Shown here: piece by piece, positions 12,401 to 24,538 of the stretch
Numbering within the stretch: position 1 is the stretch's first letter
Layout: every line of letters begins with the position of its first letter
Source: Straminergon stramineum
Lineage: Eukaryota; Streptophyta; Bryopsida; Hypnales; Calliergonaceae
Direction: 5' to 3'
Length of the DNA: 64,000 nt
Assembly: GCA_963920665.1 (NCBI GenBank)
Contig: OY987265.1
Coordinates: forward strand, 2,795,001 to 2,859,000
The notes under the pieces: model-generated
The model's database searches: none
What the model was told of the DNA's origin: nothing
What the model saw: only the letters and a program-made list of their open reading frames with translations
Translations under genes and position numbers: made by a program

Positions 12401-14483
12401 AACATAACATCAGCCCAAGATGGTTCTAGAATCTGAATTTTTTTCTTGCCTCACTGTTCATTGACTCCGGGTGTACATGCAGCTTAATAAGAGTGTTATG
12501 TACTGTGATGCCCTTGTTTTTTTAGGAGCTTGATGGTTCTTGCTATCTCTCAATCCGGGTTGCTCAGTATTATTGATATCGCTTGTGGCAGGATTGCAGA
12601 GCAACGATGGGAAGAAGCGTTGGGGGGAGTTGCAGCTGCAGATCGAGCTGCGTCGGCAATGATAGGCAGTGAGGCCAGTTTAGGCGCTAAAGCTCTCAAT
12701 ACTCTTGTTCCACCTCTCCTGGCCCTTGTAAGCTTTTTGGGTCCTCTTTGCTGCATGTCTTTTGTCAAACACTAGAGCCTGTCTTTATTGATGTCGTCTT
12801 GTTTAATTTGTATCAGCGTACCTTGTTCTGTTCAGAAGTGTCAGTTGCTGTGAGTTAGAGGTACCTAATTGCAACGCGTACTTGCATGTGATAACCTATA
12901 ATTTTGCATGATGAGTACATATTGATGTTGAAAATGTTCACCACTTCAGCAACAGAACTCGTATCTGTTTTAGGTCATCCACCGATAAAACTTTGAACCT
13001 TTATAACTTCTCAGTACAATATCCAAGCAGGGCATACTTTGGTGCATCAGAATCCCCTTGCAATTGATAACAAGAATCGATAATAATATGGTCAGTCTAA
13101 TAATAGGCACTATACTCAGTGTTTAAGTGTCGCTTCAAGGGATGGTTACCTTCATCGTCAGTGACCTTTTTTCAGCCAGTCTGCTTCCATTCCATATCTG
13201 ATTTCCTCCTCAGTGCTCGAAGAATTATTCCCTACAGATTTGTCTATGACAATATACTTCTGGTGGTGGTTACAGGTACGAGCATTGAATGCGCTGAGTG
13301 TTGTGGTCATGCATCAAGCTGATTTGGCTGATTCAGCTGTGGTACAACTCTGTTTTCCTTTATATCATTTGAAATTACTGAATCGCCTTGACACAGCCAT
13401 CTGTAAAAGTTCTGGATGAATTTGAATTCACCACTGCAGTCAGGGTCTTCTTTGTAAGCTTCGTGTTGTCCTACCAAGATTTTCTAAAGGCTTAACATGG
13501 TTTTCCTCTTGGCCAATAGTGTTGCTTCTTTCACTTGAGTGTGATGAATTTTTTTAACCTGATAGCGACGTTGTTTCGTATGTGAAGGCTGCCAAGGAGG
13601 AGACCCGAGAGGCAGAACGTGTGTTACGTCATTGCTTGGCACTACTTGACAAGGTACATCGCTTGAGCCTCAGTTTTTACTTCAAATTTCTGTTGGTTTC
13701 TGATACTGTTATCAATTTCTATGGACTCCGCCCGTTATTCTTTTATGGATAATGAAACTTAGCATCTTGGTAATATTGTCTTTACATGGATGCGCTATTC
13801 TCCAGGTCATTTAGATGTCTGACACAACATTCTTGGGTAGTGTTGGATTTGCACCCTTTCCATTGTAGCACTAAAGACAAAAGATTACAAAATTACTGTG
13901 AGACAAGTCAATAGTCATGTGACCTCAAGATTCTGCCACTTTAGAACTTGTGGCATGTACTCCATGACTGCCATCATAGTAACCATGATAATTTATGACT
14001 CATGGGTCTAGAATTTTCCCCTCAAATGCTGAACTCAACATATTAGTTGAAGAAAGTAAGTGTTAGAGGATCATGGAATTTTGGAAATACTTATTCTGCC
14101 TTGAGAAGTAGATGGTCCCAAGGTATGAAGAGCCCAAATGGTATGGAGTCTGCGCATTTGTAGAAGCAGTGTTTTCCCTCAAATTTTTGAAGTGATTTCT
14201 CGACTCTGTGTACTGTTGGTGTTGTGTTTGTCAAAAAATGACAAACTATTTTGACAATAATTTCGCACTGCAGCCTCCTGGAATATCACAGGAACTCATT
14301 GAAGTCCCTGAGCTGCAGAGAGAGCATGTATCCTGTCTGCACCATCTAGCAGCGTTGCTTGTGAGGAATAAAGATAAGGGCTCAAGTGAATATAACAAGT
14401 CAGCCGAGGAGGAAGCTGCAAGGTTTCTTAGTAGAGCGGAAAATATAGAGGCTTCCCTTGCAACCCGTAGGAGATCCAAGTGA
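6465..14483 (+). CDS. TPR protein, kinesin-light-chain-like, 17 exons
   Basis: Seventeen exons with GT/AG junctions join in one frame: 6465-6609, 7003-7095, 7685-7884, 8553-8657, 8967-9067, 9256-9334, 9981-10046, 10348-10416, 10611-10667, 11029-11106, 11457-11554, 11749-11794, 11998-12134, 12592-12727, 13276-13341, 13588-13653, 14274-14483. They give about 583 codons and a TGA stop. Exons 4-12 encode roughly 42-residue helical repeats with TPR signatures (GRLDEAEKYFERALEEA, KYEEARVCYE, LGPSHPEYANT, KLDEAEELFL), the spacing seen in kinesin-light-chain-type TPRs. The N terminus (from a second in-frame ATG at 6501: MGTRLSSRLANSSHWRRHLA) is Arg/Ser-rich without acids, like a mitochondrial presequence. 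Such proteins act as scaffolds; the partner is unknown. Weak points: the exon 16 acceptor is poor, a micro-exon may be missing between exons 6 and 7, and the start could be 6465 or 6501. Confidence 0.85.
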
Positions 14484-16749
14484 GAAAAATACTATCTATG
14501 CTGCAATTATCTCGCTTGTCTGATTACGAGTGCATTTTTACGACTCTCTTATTACGCACATCCAAATCAAAATTCTATTACTGCGGACCTTTGATGTAGG
14601 CTGTACAGTCGTCCAGCACCATCGTTCTCTTTTTTCTTGCCACTGACTCGTACTAAAAGGACGCACCCCATAGGTACATGAACATTCAATTTGCAGCTTG
14701 ATCACTAGAAAACTCCTTGGTAAGGTACATAGCTCTAGATTTATCTAGATTGAGAGGAGTTATTTATGATATGTAGTCTTTGTTCTCATTGTTGCAGAGG
14801 CTAAGGTTTTTTCAATTCAAAGCCAAGGTTATTTTCTTCATTACTTTCATTTTTTTGTGGCCTGGATATCCATGTTCGAAATAAAAGCAAAAATCCCATA
14901 GATGTGGATTTTTTTGCCTCCTTAGCCCATAAGACTCTTGATAGGAGGAGAAAATTTGTTCTGAAGCTTTAATTTGAGGTAAAACAGACTTTGGCTCTAC
15001 AAGAATTTAGATAGAAAATATTTACTTTTGTAGATTTTTCTTTTTCTTTCTATTGCGACTTGATCTAATTCAGGATCTTACACAAAATAATGAAGCATTG
15101 AGTGACTGCATAACAAGAAAAGACAAACAACACTTTTCCAATGTACTTGGATGAACTTCTTTTGTCTCATAGAACTCTCATGTAAGCTCACAAAATATTC
15201 CCCATCCACCCATTGAAGTTCAGCTCATAAGAGGAAATATACCTGAAGTACTTTTTCTAAATGTCAATCTAACTTGCTTATTTAATCTGTGTTGACTTTT
15301 AGCAATGGTAGAGGTGATAGTCTTTTGAAAGAGTAAATGGGAAAAACTTGTAGTTTTGTCTCTCAGAGTCTTTGTGCAATTGATGTTGAATAGGCACCAA
15401 ATTCATAACTAAATTGATCATCCTTTGTGCTATTTGAATTACATCTAGCAATTGGATATATAAGGCATAATTTGTATGAGGCAAGCCATTGAAGTTTGTT
15501 TAGGACAATTCATGCAAATTTGTTGGAGATCCATGATGGGGATTTGTGGGTGGAAATGAAAGTCTTGACTTGGTAGATTTAGAATTTGGATGCACTATCA
15601 TCTTGCATTGCAACAATGATATTCAAAATGTACCACTATTATGAGAAGATAATGAGGATTGATGAAGAGGTAGGGATAAGGAAGCCAAGCTTTAGATATC
15701 CTCTTTGAAATTTCTCTAGCAAGTGATAATTGTTGATTTTTGTTGTTGTAGTTATATTGTTGTGCAAAATCCCTTCTTCAATTTCAAACAACTCTCAAAT
15801 GATTCAAGTATGTAGATTTTAAATTGTAAGTACCTTGACCTTAATTTTTTTTATCTTGACTCAATTCAAAGTGATAAAATTTTGACATAATGTGGGACAC
15901 AGTTCTGAAAGTTAAGACTATTATTCATTTAGGTTTCAAAGGCGCCCCTTTGAAACTGCCAATATTGCAAATATCCTCCAATATAATGAAATTGGTGTTA
16001 GTTGTGTAGGAATTTGGCAACCTCCACTTCATCAAGGATTAAGTACATGGTCACAATTTCAGGGCTCTCAACACGCCATTTGAAGGAGACTGTCTAGTTG
16101 CTAATTGAAGACCTTAATTTGCACAAAGCTCTCAAATCTAACTAGGACTGTAGGCAGTCCATTGAGGTTCCATTTGGGCACTTGTAAAAAGCCTGCTGTT
16201 TTTTTGAAATTGTTCCATTTTAAACTATTTTGCAACTTTGGTGTAGTGTACTGTACAATACTGTACATAGCAAAACATATTCTCATATGAAGAGAATGTG
16301 GTAACGGTTGCTGGAGGAATTCTAAAAATCACATGCAGTGTAATGAAAACTCAAGAGATTTATGAATTGATGACATGAAACTTATTGTTATGAGAAAAAA
16401 CAGGTCCAACCATGCGTGAGTGGCGAGAGATCAGTTATGTCTGTAACTTCGCAAGGTTTTACTGTACTTTCAGGATATTATTAACGACTGCAACAACTGG
16501 ATCTCGTGCAACGATGCTCAAATCCAAAGTCTCGAGAAAAAGACACCGTAGCATCAGAGACGGACAAGGTCGTGATTCTAGATAATCATGCCGTCTCCAG
16601 ATCCAATGGACAGTTGTTGTGACCTCGACAGAAATGGGCTCCACTGAGGTTGTGTGGTTGTAATGTCTTTAGTAATGAATGATGCATTCTGATACAAATG
16701 TAGTGAGAATGATTGTTTTCTAGGCGCCTGCTCCCACTTGTGTTACCGG
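14484..16749. other. Intergenic region, no gene recognised
   Basis: AT-rich sequence between the TPR gene and duplicated block B. The first few hundred bases probably hold the TPR gene 3' UTR. No convincing exon, RNA gene or terminal-repeat element was seen. Confidence 0.5.
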
Positions 16750-16928
16750 TTTGGTGAGTTGTGACTAAGCATCTATTCAACTAGAGTTCCCTGAGCGAAA
16801 TGAATTGGGTCCGTCTTTCATGGTGTGTATTTGGTTCTAACCATGAAAAGATCCTTGTCACCAGCAAACTTGTTTACTTATCTTTCCTGTGTAATTCCTT
16901 GCACTAGTGGGAAGAAAATGGCACGCAA

Positions 16929-17250
16929 TTGAGACGAACAAAAGTTGGGCAGGTGAGCCTAATGTTCAGCATCCCTTCAGTAATAGAGACTAATAAGAAA
17001 ACTTGTCACACATCCAATTATGTCATGGATATTTGGGGGGGACCCAAGGCAATCGGATTCATGGTCTGGGAATATCCTCAGAGTTATAAATGGAAAGGAT
17101 GCACGCACTGATTATGCTCTTATCTACTTGTCAAGATTCATCGATGAATGGGAGGGCCATGAAAAAATTGACCCTGACGGTGTACAATTGGGACAACAAG
17201 GTGACATAAAACAGTTGATACTTTGCCACTTAAGATATACATTGCCATAG
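16929..17250 (+). pseudogene. Frameshifted copy of a conserved ORF of unknown function
   Basis: The segment is homologous to the 97-residue frame at 37350-37643. The central part, reading NILRVINGKDA and then LIYLSRFIDEWEGHEKIDPD, is kept nearly unchanged in both copies, but here small indels near 17040-17065 split it from its upstream part. No start context or splice sites convinced me and I do not recognise the family. It may be a relic exon or untranslated sequence that happens to stay open. Confidence 0.25.
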
Positions 17251-18186
17251 TACTATCACATCCAAACTCGCGATTGCAGCAAGTGGATCAATATGAAGAG
17301 CGCTGTGTTCCTTTGGCTCAATCCGAATCTTGGATCTATAAACACGTATTGAATATCTCTAGATATGACCCACAGAGGAAATGGGTTGCGTAGGAACTAC
17401 TGCTGGTTTGATTTGGATATCCTGAAGTATTGTAATGAAAAAAGCATACTGAAAAATAGACAGAAGTCTACAGATGAAAAAAAATCCTTTTATCGCCAGG
17501 ATCGACAGTTCGAGAGCAAAAAAAAATTCCTCTTCAGTATAGGTCTCAAACGGACTCCAAACAAAAAGAATACATGATTGTTTGGATGGCTCCAATTTCC
17601 ATGTAAGATTGTACTTAAGGGGTACATCTAATTTTCGCTACAAAACAACCTGTTCATTCGACATCAAGCTACCAAACCAACGATGTATACCTCCAGGCCT
17701 CCAGATGCAAATGAGTACAAGCCACGCTGTCGATTAATTTTGAATTTCCTTCAGTTGGTTTCTCTTCCATTCACAGGTTGAAAATCTGAAAGACAACTCC
17801 AAAATGTATCTTTGAACACCATGAACTTCCAAAGAACCAATATATTACAGGTGGATTTGAATTGAATCCTGGGGTCTCAGGTTCAGGTAGTGGTCATTAC
17901 AGACCCCATAACTTACATGCTCTGAGCATGAAAGCCTCTACAAGCTGCTTTTGGATAAGGCCAAGGTCGCAATTAGGTGTCGTAAACTACTGTACAAATT
18001 GGTTTGCTGTTGCAGTCAAGTACTCTCCATCCAGGTGCTTCAAAGAAGTAGAAAGAATATGCCAAACCCAAATCCAATTATATGTGAAACTCGATTGATT
18101 TCTTGCAACACCGAAGATCATTCCACTGAGCTCAAGATCAGTCTCACACAATCCGGGACCTGTACAGTTTGCGTAGCGGCTTCGTT

Positions 18187-18591
18187 ATGGTGTCCCTTTT
18201 TTTGTTGCTCATGGTGGCGATGGCCTCGGCCAACACGGCCTTCGGCAGCGCCGCTGACGTGAACATCTTCAGTGCAATTGCAGGGGAGCCTCCAATCCAA
18301 GTGCAGTGCAAGTTGGCCAACAACATACTCGTCCTCGCGGAGCAATCAGTTGAGTATGGGCACCATGTGGGCTTCGGATTCAAGCCCAGCATCTGGGGCA
18401 CCACTAAGTACAACTGTGACTTCAAGTGGGGCAATCGATGGCAGAGCTTTGATGTGTGGGTGGACGACTTCTGGCTGTCGTTTTGGCGGACACGACCATG
18501 TCTGCATTGTGTGTGGATTGTGAACGAGGAAGGATTTTTCAGGCAGGAAAACGGATCTGGTGACCAGTACTTAGCTTATATTTGGAAGTAA
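18187..18591 (+). CDS. Secreted S1-like (self-incompatibility S1 family) protein, copy 1
   Basis: A single-exon frame of 134 residues ends in TAA. ATG 18187 is the first ATG in the frame that gives a signal peptide: MVSLFLLLMVAMASANTAFG is hydrophobic with small residues before a likely cleavage site at about residue 20-22. The mature part has the plant S1 layout: VNIFSAIAGEPPIQVQCK, then GFGFKPSIWGTTKYNCDFKW, then QSFDVWVDD, with a terminal CxxCVWIVNEEGFF. Cysteines at 41, 77, 105 and 108 match the four expected to form two disulfides. S1 of poppy is the stigma ligand of self-incompatibility; most family members are small secreted proteins of unknown function. Copy 2 is at 38598. Assignment of the fold is firm; any ligand role is unknown. 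Confidence 0.88.
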   Translation: MVSLFLLLMVAMASANTAFGSAADVNIFSAIAGEPPIQVQCKLANNILVLAEQSVEYGHHVGFGFKPSIWGTTKYNCDFKWGNRWQSFDVWVDDFWLSFWRTRPCLHCVWIVNEEGFFRQENGSGDQYLAYIWK

Positions 18592-19544
18592 TACACGTGA
18601 GTTAGCCAATGCACCTGCTTCCAGGAAGCAAAGGTGAAGTTTATTTTATGAATATTTCATTATCTTTACTTTGCTGCAGTCTTTGGGTTTATTCAAAGAC
18701 ATAAGAATAGTTCATTAGTAGCCAGTTCTCTGCAGAAAAATAAGGATTGTGCTTAGTCAGCTAGAAATCTTAGACCTCAAGGTGGAGGATTCTAACATCG
18801 ATAGAGAATCCGAAGCCTGAAGTCATGATTTCTGAGAACTTATGGTTGGACTTCATTACATTGTTAGCAAGTGTTGTAAGTCTGATTTGGCTGAATTAGC
18901 TCATGATCTCTTCGCAATAAACACAGTTCCCGTTGAATTTTTTTTGAAAGTGGTGGAAGTGTGACTAAATGGGCAATTATCTGTCTTTAGTTCTTCATTT
19001 TTGAAGAAACATATAATTTACAAGTTTGTTTACTTTATACGATTAACCCAAACGTACACTGCTGGCTATAGGGTATCTTCGGCAAACAGAGGAGTTGAGA
19101 CAAGTGCATGTATTGCCTCTTGCTTGTAGTTTAGAGTTTAACTGCAAACTGTTGAGCCTTGAGCTGTTTACTGTGGAGTGGTGATGTTATTCTGGTCTAC
19201 CTTTTTGAACTTGTATGTGATAATTCATATCTGAAATTTTCGTTTCAGCAAAATTCTCTCTCCCCCGAAAATTACTCTCAAATATATTCGTGTGAAATGC
19301 TACAACTGACTAGTATTTAGTAATCTGTATCAGTCTTGCAAACAGGATCTAGGGAAAACTCAATGCAAGGGAGTTAGTTTCTTTTTGCAAGGCCGGCAGA
19401 AGGAGCAGAGATCAACAGTTAAGTCGCCTCAAGACCGGTCTGACAACAATTATAGACACTCACTTCAGATTGGGGAAGGATTTCGCGCTGGTGCCATGGT
19501 CTATGCTCATTTTGAAGATTATAGAATAAAGACTGAATTGGCGA
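18592..19544. other. Spacer downstream of S1-like gene 1
   Basis: Probably the 3' UTR of the S1-like gene and intergenic sequence. It aligns with 39003-40170 of block B', which carries an extra insertion of about 310 bp near 39565-39875. No other gene recognised. Confidence 0.5.
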
Positions 19545-20281
19545 ATAAAATCACTTAAGCATTTTATGCATGATCTGAAGTAGTGTAAGCAATGAAAATT
19601 TTCTGCCAAGTAGAACAATAAAAATCATGGGCGTTGTCAAATTTTCATAATTTTTTCCTTAAAGTCAAGTTGATATGAATTTTGGAAGCCAAAAGTCCAT
19701 ACCCAGCATGTACGATCTTCCAAAATTAGTCATCCAAAGATTAATTTGACTCTCAAAACTAAGTATAGTAGAACCGCCCATGACCAACCACTTAAGGAAT
19801 TTGTGCATGCTCCGGAGCTGTTCAAGGAAATTTTAATTTACAGCCCTGTGGACAGATAGAAATCATGGGCATTACCAAAGTTTCGTAATTTTTTTCTTCA
19901 AAATAAAATTGTTATGAATTTTAGAAGCCAAAAGTTGGCCTGCTCCCATCCCCAATATATAGATTCTTCCATCACTGCTCATCTAGAGACTAACTGGGCT
20001 CTCAAATCGAAGCATATCTTTCATCACAGTAATGGCTACAAGATGGTTGGAAACTGAAAATTTAATGATTATCTGTCAGTCCTCTCTCTATTGAATTTCC
20101 CATTGCCTATGTCTTGACCATGGGTTCTGGCTGGTAATGGGCGGTTCTACCATCTATATGTCTAGAAGATGGTCAAAAACCAAAAAACGAATGATTGATT
20201 AGAAATCAATTAGATCTCTGTTGAATTTCCCAGTACCTACAGGTTGCCCATGGGGCCTAGTTGGTAATGGGTGGTACCATC
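19545..20281 (+). mobile_element. Older partial MITE of the TGGTAGAACC family, split by a younger copy
   Basis: Sequence at 19545-19765 matches the left half of the family as seen at 33029-33414, and 20153-20281 matches its right end (GGTAATGGGTGGTACC, with a small deletion in the terminus). A complete copy at 19766-20152 interrupts it. The left terminus of the older copy is missing. The corresponding place in B' lacks both copies, so they probably inserted here after the block duplication. Confidence 0.7.
19766..20152 (+). mobile_element. 387-bp MITE, TGGTAGAACC family, copy 2 (nested)
   Basis: Starts TAGTAGAACCGCCCATGACC and ends GGTAATGGGCGGTTCTACCA, giving terminal inverted repeats of about 20 bp. 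It is nearly identical to the inverse of 5591-5977. It sits inside an older copy of the same family. Non-coding. Confidence 0.82.
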
Positions 20282-21043
20282 AATAAGGCAAAATGTAAAT
20301 TCTCTAAACAACAGTCTAAGAGCATAAATTTTAAGAACACATATTTCCAACACTTCTGACTTTCATTCAGAGTTCACTCATTGTCAAAAAAATGAATGCT
20401 AACAAAATTTTGAAAACTCCTCCACTGTCAACAGTGGAAACAAGCTTAGATCTATCTTCAGGCTATTCTAGGTGCGATAAGCTTACTGCGTGTATACAAT
20501 GTGTAATTTATTTCGGTGCAAGAAGAAAAGAAGACATACTAATCAAAGGGCTACTAACTAACGCTAGTCATCAGTAAGATTTTCGAAAACCTCCATATCA
20601 AGGATAACAATGTTCATTATTCGCGAAATTGCACGGCGTTTTTGAAGACACTCAAATACAAATCAAGACGAGTACTGCCAAAGTTTCCAACTTCGTGCAG
20701 ATGAGTGTCACTACTCATTTAAAGAATGACGATTCATAATTCCGCTGCAGCACGCATTACAATAGGCGAAACTAGGCAGTACAGACACACAGATGAGAAG
20801 CATAGCACGTCACGAAGGGGTTTTACGACAGAATAATTGAAAATTGTGCTGAAGTTCTAAAGCCAAAGAGACGCAAACAGCGTCTTATACATGTATATTA
20901 TGTGCATATAAAACGCACTGTACATTGCAAAACCGATTAACGTCATCCTTTACATCCCCAGTGCAAACATCCTACATCCTGTCCACTGCAAACACATATA
21001 ACAAAGCATAAATACTCATTCCATAGCTTGGTTGCTAATTTGT

Positions 21044-21861
21044 TTAATTAGTGAACTTGGATTCGTCGATCTCACGACCAGCAGCTTCCGCAGCCTCACC
21101 ACCAGCCATGTCAGCGGTGGCAGAGCCACCCTTCTTGCCCATTTCCACATACCCATCGTGTCCCAGCTGCTCCGAACGAGTTTGACCACCCTTGCTCCGT
21201 CCTGTATTGGCACGCATCAATCATACTTCCAACACACAGACTTCTTCAATGTCTTCCGTAATGCACACTATAACCACGAGGCTAACTTCGTGAAAGTCAC
21301 GATCGACACTTTCGCATGGAAGAGCACCAGCCAGCTAGCCACAGGAATCAAAAAAATTTAATCTACAATCCTTCATATGTGCTGGTCATATTCATTAATT
21401 TCAAACAAGCAAACTCGAATAACTTGAGGCACACTACAGAAGTCAGACAAGCGTCTACTAACAGTTAGCATTTATTGAACAAACACGACTGATACTGAAA
21501 TCGAATGCAGACTACATTCTTCATTTCCACTCCTTGGATTCGATTAGAGAACAGTAGCTGTTAGTAGAGGAAAAGATACTACACAGGACTCAGAAAAACG
21601 TACCATGATCGACAAGCTCTCATCAGACCATCTCTTACCCACATTCCAATTCCAAATCCCACGACCACAACATAAAATGACGACATTGCATCACGAAAAC
21701 ATAAAGTTTGATTTTAAAGGACTGCACGACAATCAGTTAATGCAGAAATGCATACCCTCAGCAAGATGCTGCTGCGCTTCCACGCTCAAGCCGCCCGTTC
21801 CTCCAGGCACCACAGTCTCGCCTGCTGCAGCCCGGGCGTCCAAATCCTTCTTCCCAGACAT
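21044..21861 (-). CDS. Em-like group 1 LEA protein, copy 1 (Em1)
   Basis: Two exons on the minus strand, 21756-21861 and 21044-21201, joined by a phase-1 GTATG...ACAG intron, encode 87 residues ending in TAA. Exon 1 reads [20 protein letters not shown] with [16 protein letters not shown] after it. Exon 2 carries one copy of the hydrophilic 20-residue group 1 motif ([20 protein letters not shown]) and ends [10 protein letters not shown]. This is the LEA_5/Em family: small, glycine-rich, unfolded proteins that accumulate in seeds, spores or drying tissue and limit desiccation damage; they act in the cytosol and nucleus. Length fits the single-motif class. The gene, intron and promoter match Em2 without a visible difference. 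Only synonymous changes separate it from Em3. Confidence 0.95.
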
Positions 21862-22014
21862 GGTGATGGGATGTAAGCTTCGTGACAAGAAAACACTAGA
21901 AAGCACGCTCTGCTTCTGTCAACAATCAAGATGTAAGCTTCCACTAATATGACTTGCAACTTTGCTGATATCCGAATGCATGGGATGTGCTGTGATCGAT
22001 CAGCTGGCTGTCTC

Positions 22015-22279
22015 TTTATAGTTGCTGGGTGGCCTTGCCTTGAATAGTCGATCGCCTTCAGATGGTGACATTAGCATTTCATTCATCCATACGCTTCGTA
22101 CTCCATGTTGGTGTGGTGTGCTGCAATTATCGACAGGTGGAAAAGCTTCTGCTGCAAGCTGGGGCTGCACTGCCTGATTAATTAACTTAAGACAGTTTCG
22201 TAATTAGACAACTGGTTTCAGTTAGTCTGGCTCTTCCCACTTGTCATGCATGAGGAACCGCACGTTTGGGCATAACGTG
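22015..22279 (-). promoter_or_regulatory. Em1 promoter: TATA box, RY element, ACGT cores
   Basis: On the minus strand a TATAAA box lies at 22015-22020, about 154 bp upstream of the ATG. The RY/Sph element CATGCATG is at 22245-22252, and ACGTG cores are at 22261-22265 and 22275-22279. RY elements are bound by B3-domain factors of the ABI3/VP1 type and ACGTG cores by bZIP ABRE-binding factors; this pairing is typical of ABA-controlled Em promoters. The RY and the distal ACGTG are kept in the diverged Em3 promoter, which supports function. Confidence 0.7.
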
Positions 22280-22320
22280 TTAAATTGTCATTGCACCACA
22301 CTTTGATTTTGATGTGATTG

Positions 22321-22341
22321 TTAAGTTAAGTTAAGTTAAGC
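22321..22341. repeat. GTTAA pentamer run
   Basis: About four tandem GTTAA/AAGTT units lie upstream of the Em1 promoter and are copied exactly in the Em2 promoter at about 42376-42396. They are absent from Em3. Confidence 0.6.
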
Positions 22342-22570
22342 TGAGTGCTTGCATGTTTGCCTTGGCCATGTGAGGCATTTGGCTTGGTTGCCATGCAACT
22401 GCAAACCTCGCTGCTCGCACGGATGGGACGCTACACTTGGCAGGGAGAAGACGGGCCAACAGGGTGACGAACTGACAATTGAAGGTGAAAGTGGAGCGTG
22501 TTAAAAATGTCAGGGCGTGAGATTATGCTGGCAGAAGCCACTGAATGGAAAGGAAAATTAACCCTTGGAA

Positions 22571-24287
22571 CTGTTGGAAGGACGGAAACGTCCTTTACCC
22601 CTTAGATAGTCTGCTCTTAGAGCAGCCCCTTTAACGGCTGGTCGATGGTTCTGAGATGCACAAAATTATTTTTCCTTATTTCATACTTGAAGAAAAATTG
22701 ATTTGGATTCTAACACAAGTGGTTTCATATTTTTCAGAGCATTTTTGAATTACTTGCGAATTTCTAAAGAATTCTACCAAAAGCACCTAGTTTTTATCAA
22801 AGGCCCTACAAAACCCCACACACGTGCACTCCAAAAAAAGATATGGCTTCACTAGAAACAAGCATTGGAGCCTTTAAAAATTAATACGTAAGGTTTTCAA
22901 AATTCAACCATTACTAAATTTTTTAAAATCCTAAATTCTTTTAACATTCATAAGAAGGCAATTGGGCTATCAATTCTCATTCAGAAAAATTAAGTGGGCA
23001 CACCCTAGCTTTAAAATGGACCCTCCCTCGCTCTTCTTCCATCCATAGGAAAATTATGAATCAATACTTGACAAATCTTAATTATGCTCTTACACTGTTG
23101 GCAGTCCATTTTTAAACCACTTACTGTCCATTTCAGAGGTCCTTATAAGGTTGTTTGAAGAAGATAGTCACAATAACAACATACTACTAAAAGCATTTTG
23201 ACTTCCACTTTTTGGACTATGAAGAGATTGAAACTCAAGATTCATCATCATTATTTTTTGGATGAAAGTTATCATAATTTGAGGAGATACTTTATCAAGT
23301 TGTTGTCCTATCTAATGGTTAATTGTTTTTGGTGTTACAAGTGTGCAAGTATGTCAAGTGTTTGACCAAGGCACCAAGACAAAATTGCATTGACTCTAGT
23401 TCAAAATTGGATTTGCAAAAATGAGGTCATAGATTCTAAAAACAGGAAAAATTTGAAATAATCACCATGTCAAGAGAACCTCATTTCAAATCCATTCTAA
23501 CAAATTTTACTCAAAAAAATGATAATGTTTTTCTTGTAATTGAATTTAGAAGGAATTTAGAAATTTTCCTATCAAAATGTACAAAAAAAATATTGGAATA
23601 GCATTGGTGAATCTAACCCTATGGATGGAATCTACAACTCAAAATCTATTACTTTCATTGTATATTAGTTCCAAAATATTCTTCCAAAATCTAATTAATA
23701 CTTTATAATGATTTTTTTCAAATCGCCAATTTTCGAAAAGACTTTAGACGTTTAGAGGTCAAAGTATCTCCAAGGAATGGCTAGAAAGCAGGATGTTAAA
23801 GTGGTCATTGGCAATCTACGGTTTCATTCATGGAAAAACAATACAATTTTTTATTTGCCACCTTTGATGAAAATTTGAAATTTTGAATTCAAATGTGAAT
23901 TCAAAGCCCCAAACTCACTTGAGAAGGTAATGAACATAGTGTGGGAGGTGAAGAATGTAGGACACTAAGCAATGGTACAAAATAGAAGTAATTGTTTCAT
24001 TTATCCTCAATGGGAGGAAGATAAATACAAGAAACAAACTTTCAATGACCAGTTTAAGGTCTTGTGCCCAAAATGGTTGGGCTCATTGGACTCTATGGAT
24101 CTATGATGTCTTTAGCTAGGTCAATCTATTATTACTCACCACTACCAAAACACTATATGTGTCAAAAAAATTTTAAACATTGTTTCTTTAATGACTAATT
24201 ATTGGCCTCTTTTGATTTTTTGCACATTTTGTTCATATCTTTGTACCAATACATTTGTGATCATAAAAGAAGGTTGTCTTTTAACAC
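22571..24287. repeat. Decayed dispersed repeat, copy A (left part)
   Basis: From about 23780 to 24290 this AT-rich sequence aligns with 49150-49640 (TTAAAGTGGTCATT, then GGTGAAGAATG, then AAAGAAGGTTGTCTTTTAAC). Part of it also aligns with 34270-34510. No open frame is conserved. It appears to be a non-coding remnant of a large old repeat; the family is not recognised. Confidence 0.6.
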
Positions 24288-24291
24288 TTAA

Positions 24292-24538
24292 CCCCTCAGT
24301 CACAACCCTAACAACTTTTATACTTTTTCACAAATTTGAACTTTGATTGACAATATGCATTATACATCAAACTTATTACATGATGGCAATTGTACTTTTG
24401 AACTTCCCTATTCAATATGAACATCATAATATAAAAATTCACTTAGATATACTTCTTAGAATGTAGGGAAATGAAGTTCTAACTTTGACCTATTGAATAG
24501 GTGAGAGGCCCAAAACAAGATCCTTGGGCCTTGAGGGG
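24292..24538. mobile_element. 247-bp TTAA-inserted miniature piggyBac-type element
   Basis: TTAA at 24288-24291 is followed by CCCCTCAG, and the segment ends CTTGAGGGG followed by CTAA. The related repeat copy at about 49640-49665 lacks the segment (GTCTTTTAAC joined to CTCCATGCCTAAGCC), which is a paralogous empty site. It has no coding capacity. Its termini match the CCCC/GGGG-TTAA pattern of the 6-kb piggyBac element. Confidence 0.65.

Larger units (their letters stand above)
16750..22570. repeat. Block B: duplicated segment (copy 1) with S1-like and Em genes
   Basis: Block B aligns with 37168-42600 (B') from the motif TTTGGTGAGTTGTGACTAAG onward, in the same orientation and order: ORF relic, S1-like gene, spacer, Em gene. 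Offset is about 20.41 kb at the S1-like gene and 20.055 kb at the Em gene; the difference comes from MITE insertions here (19.5-20.3 kb), a roughly 310-bp insertion in B' and small indels. Most of the block shows scattered substitutions, but 21046-22504 shows none that I could see. Confidence 0.9.

Noticed and set aside
17951..18262. Cys-rich plus-strand frame overlapping the S1-like start, present in both block copies.
   Set aside because: It overlaps the signal peptide in another frame and has no homology I recognise; probably leader sequence of the S1-like gene.
18118..18434. Antisense frames over S1-like gene 1 (and the same over gene 2 at 38529-38918).
   Set aside because: They are shadows of the S1-like coding sequence, which has a signal peptide and the family cysteines on the + strand.
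21032..21361. Plus-strand frames over the Em genes (also 40982-41416 and 53272-53562).
   Set aside because: They are antisense to the Em exon 2; the minus-strand spliced reading gives a complete Em protein in all three copies.
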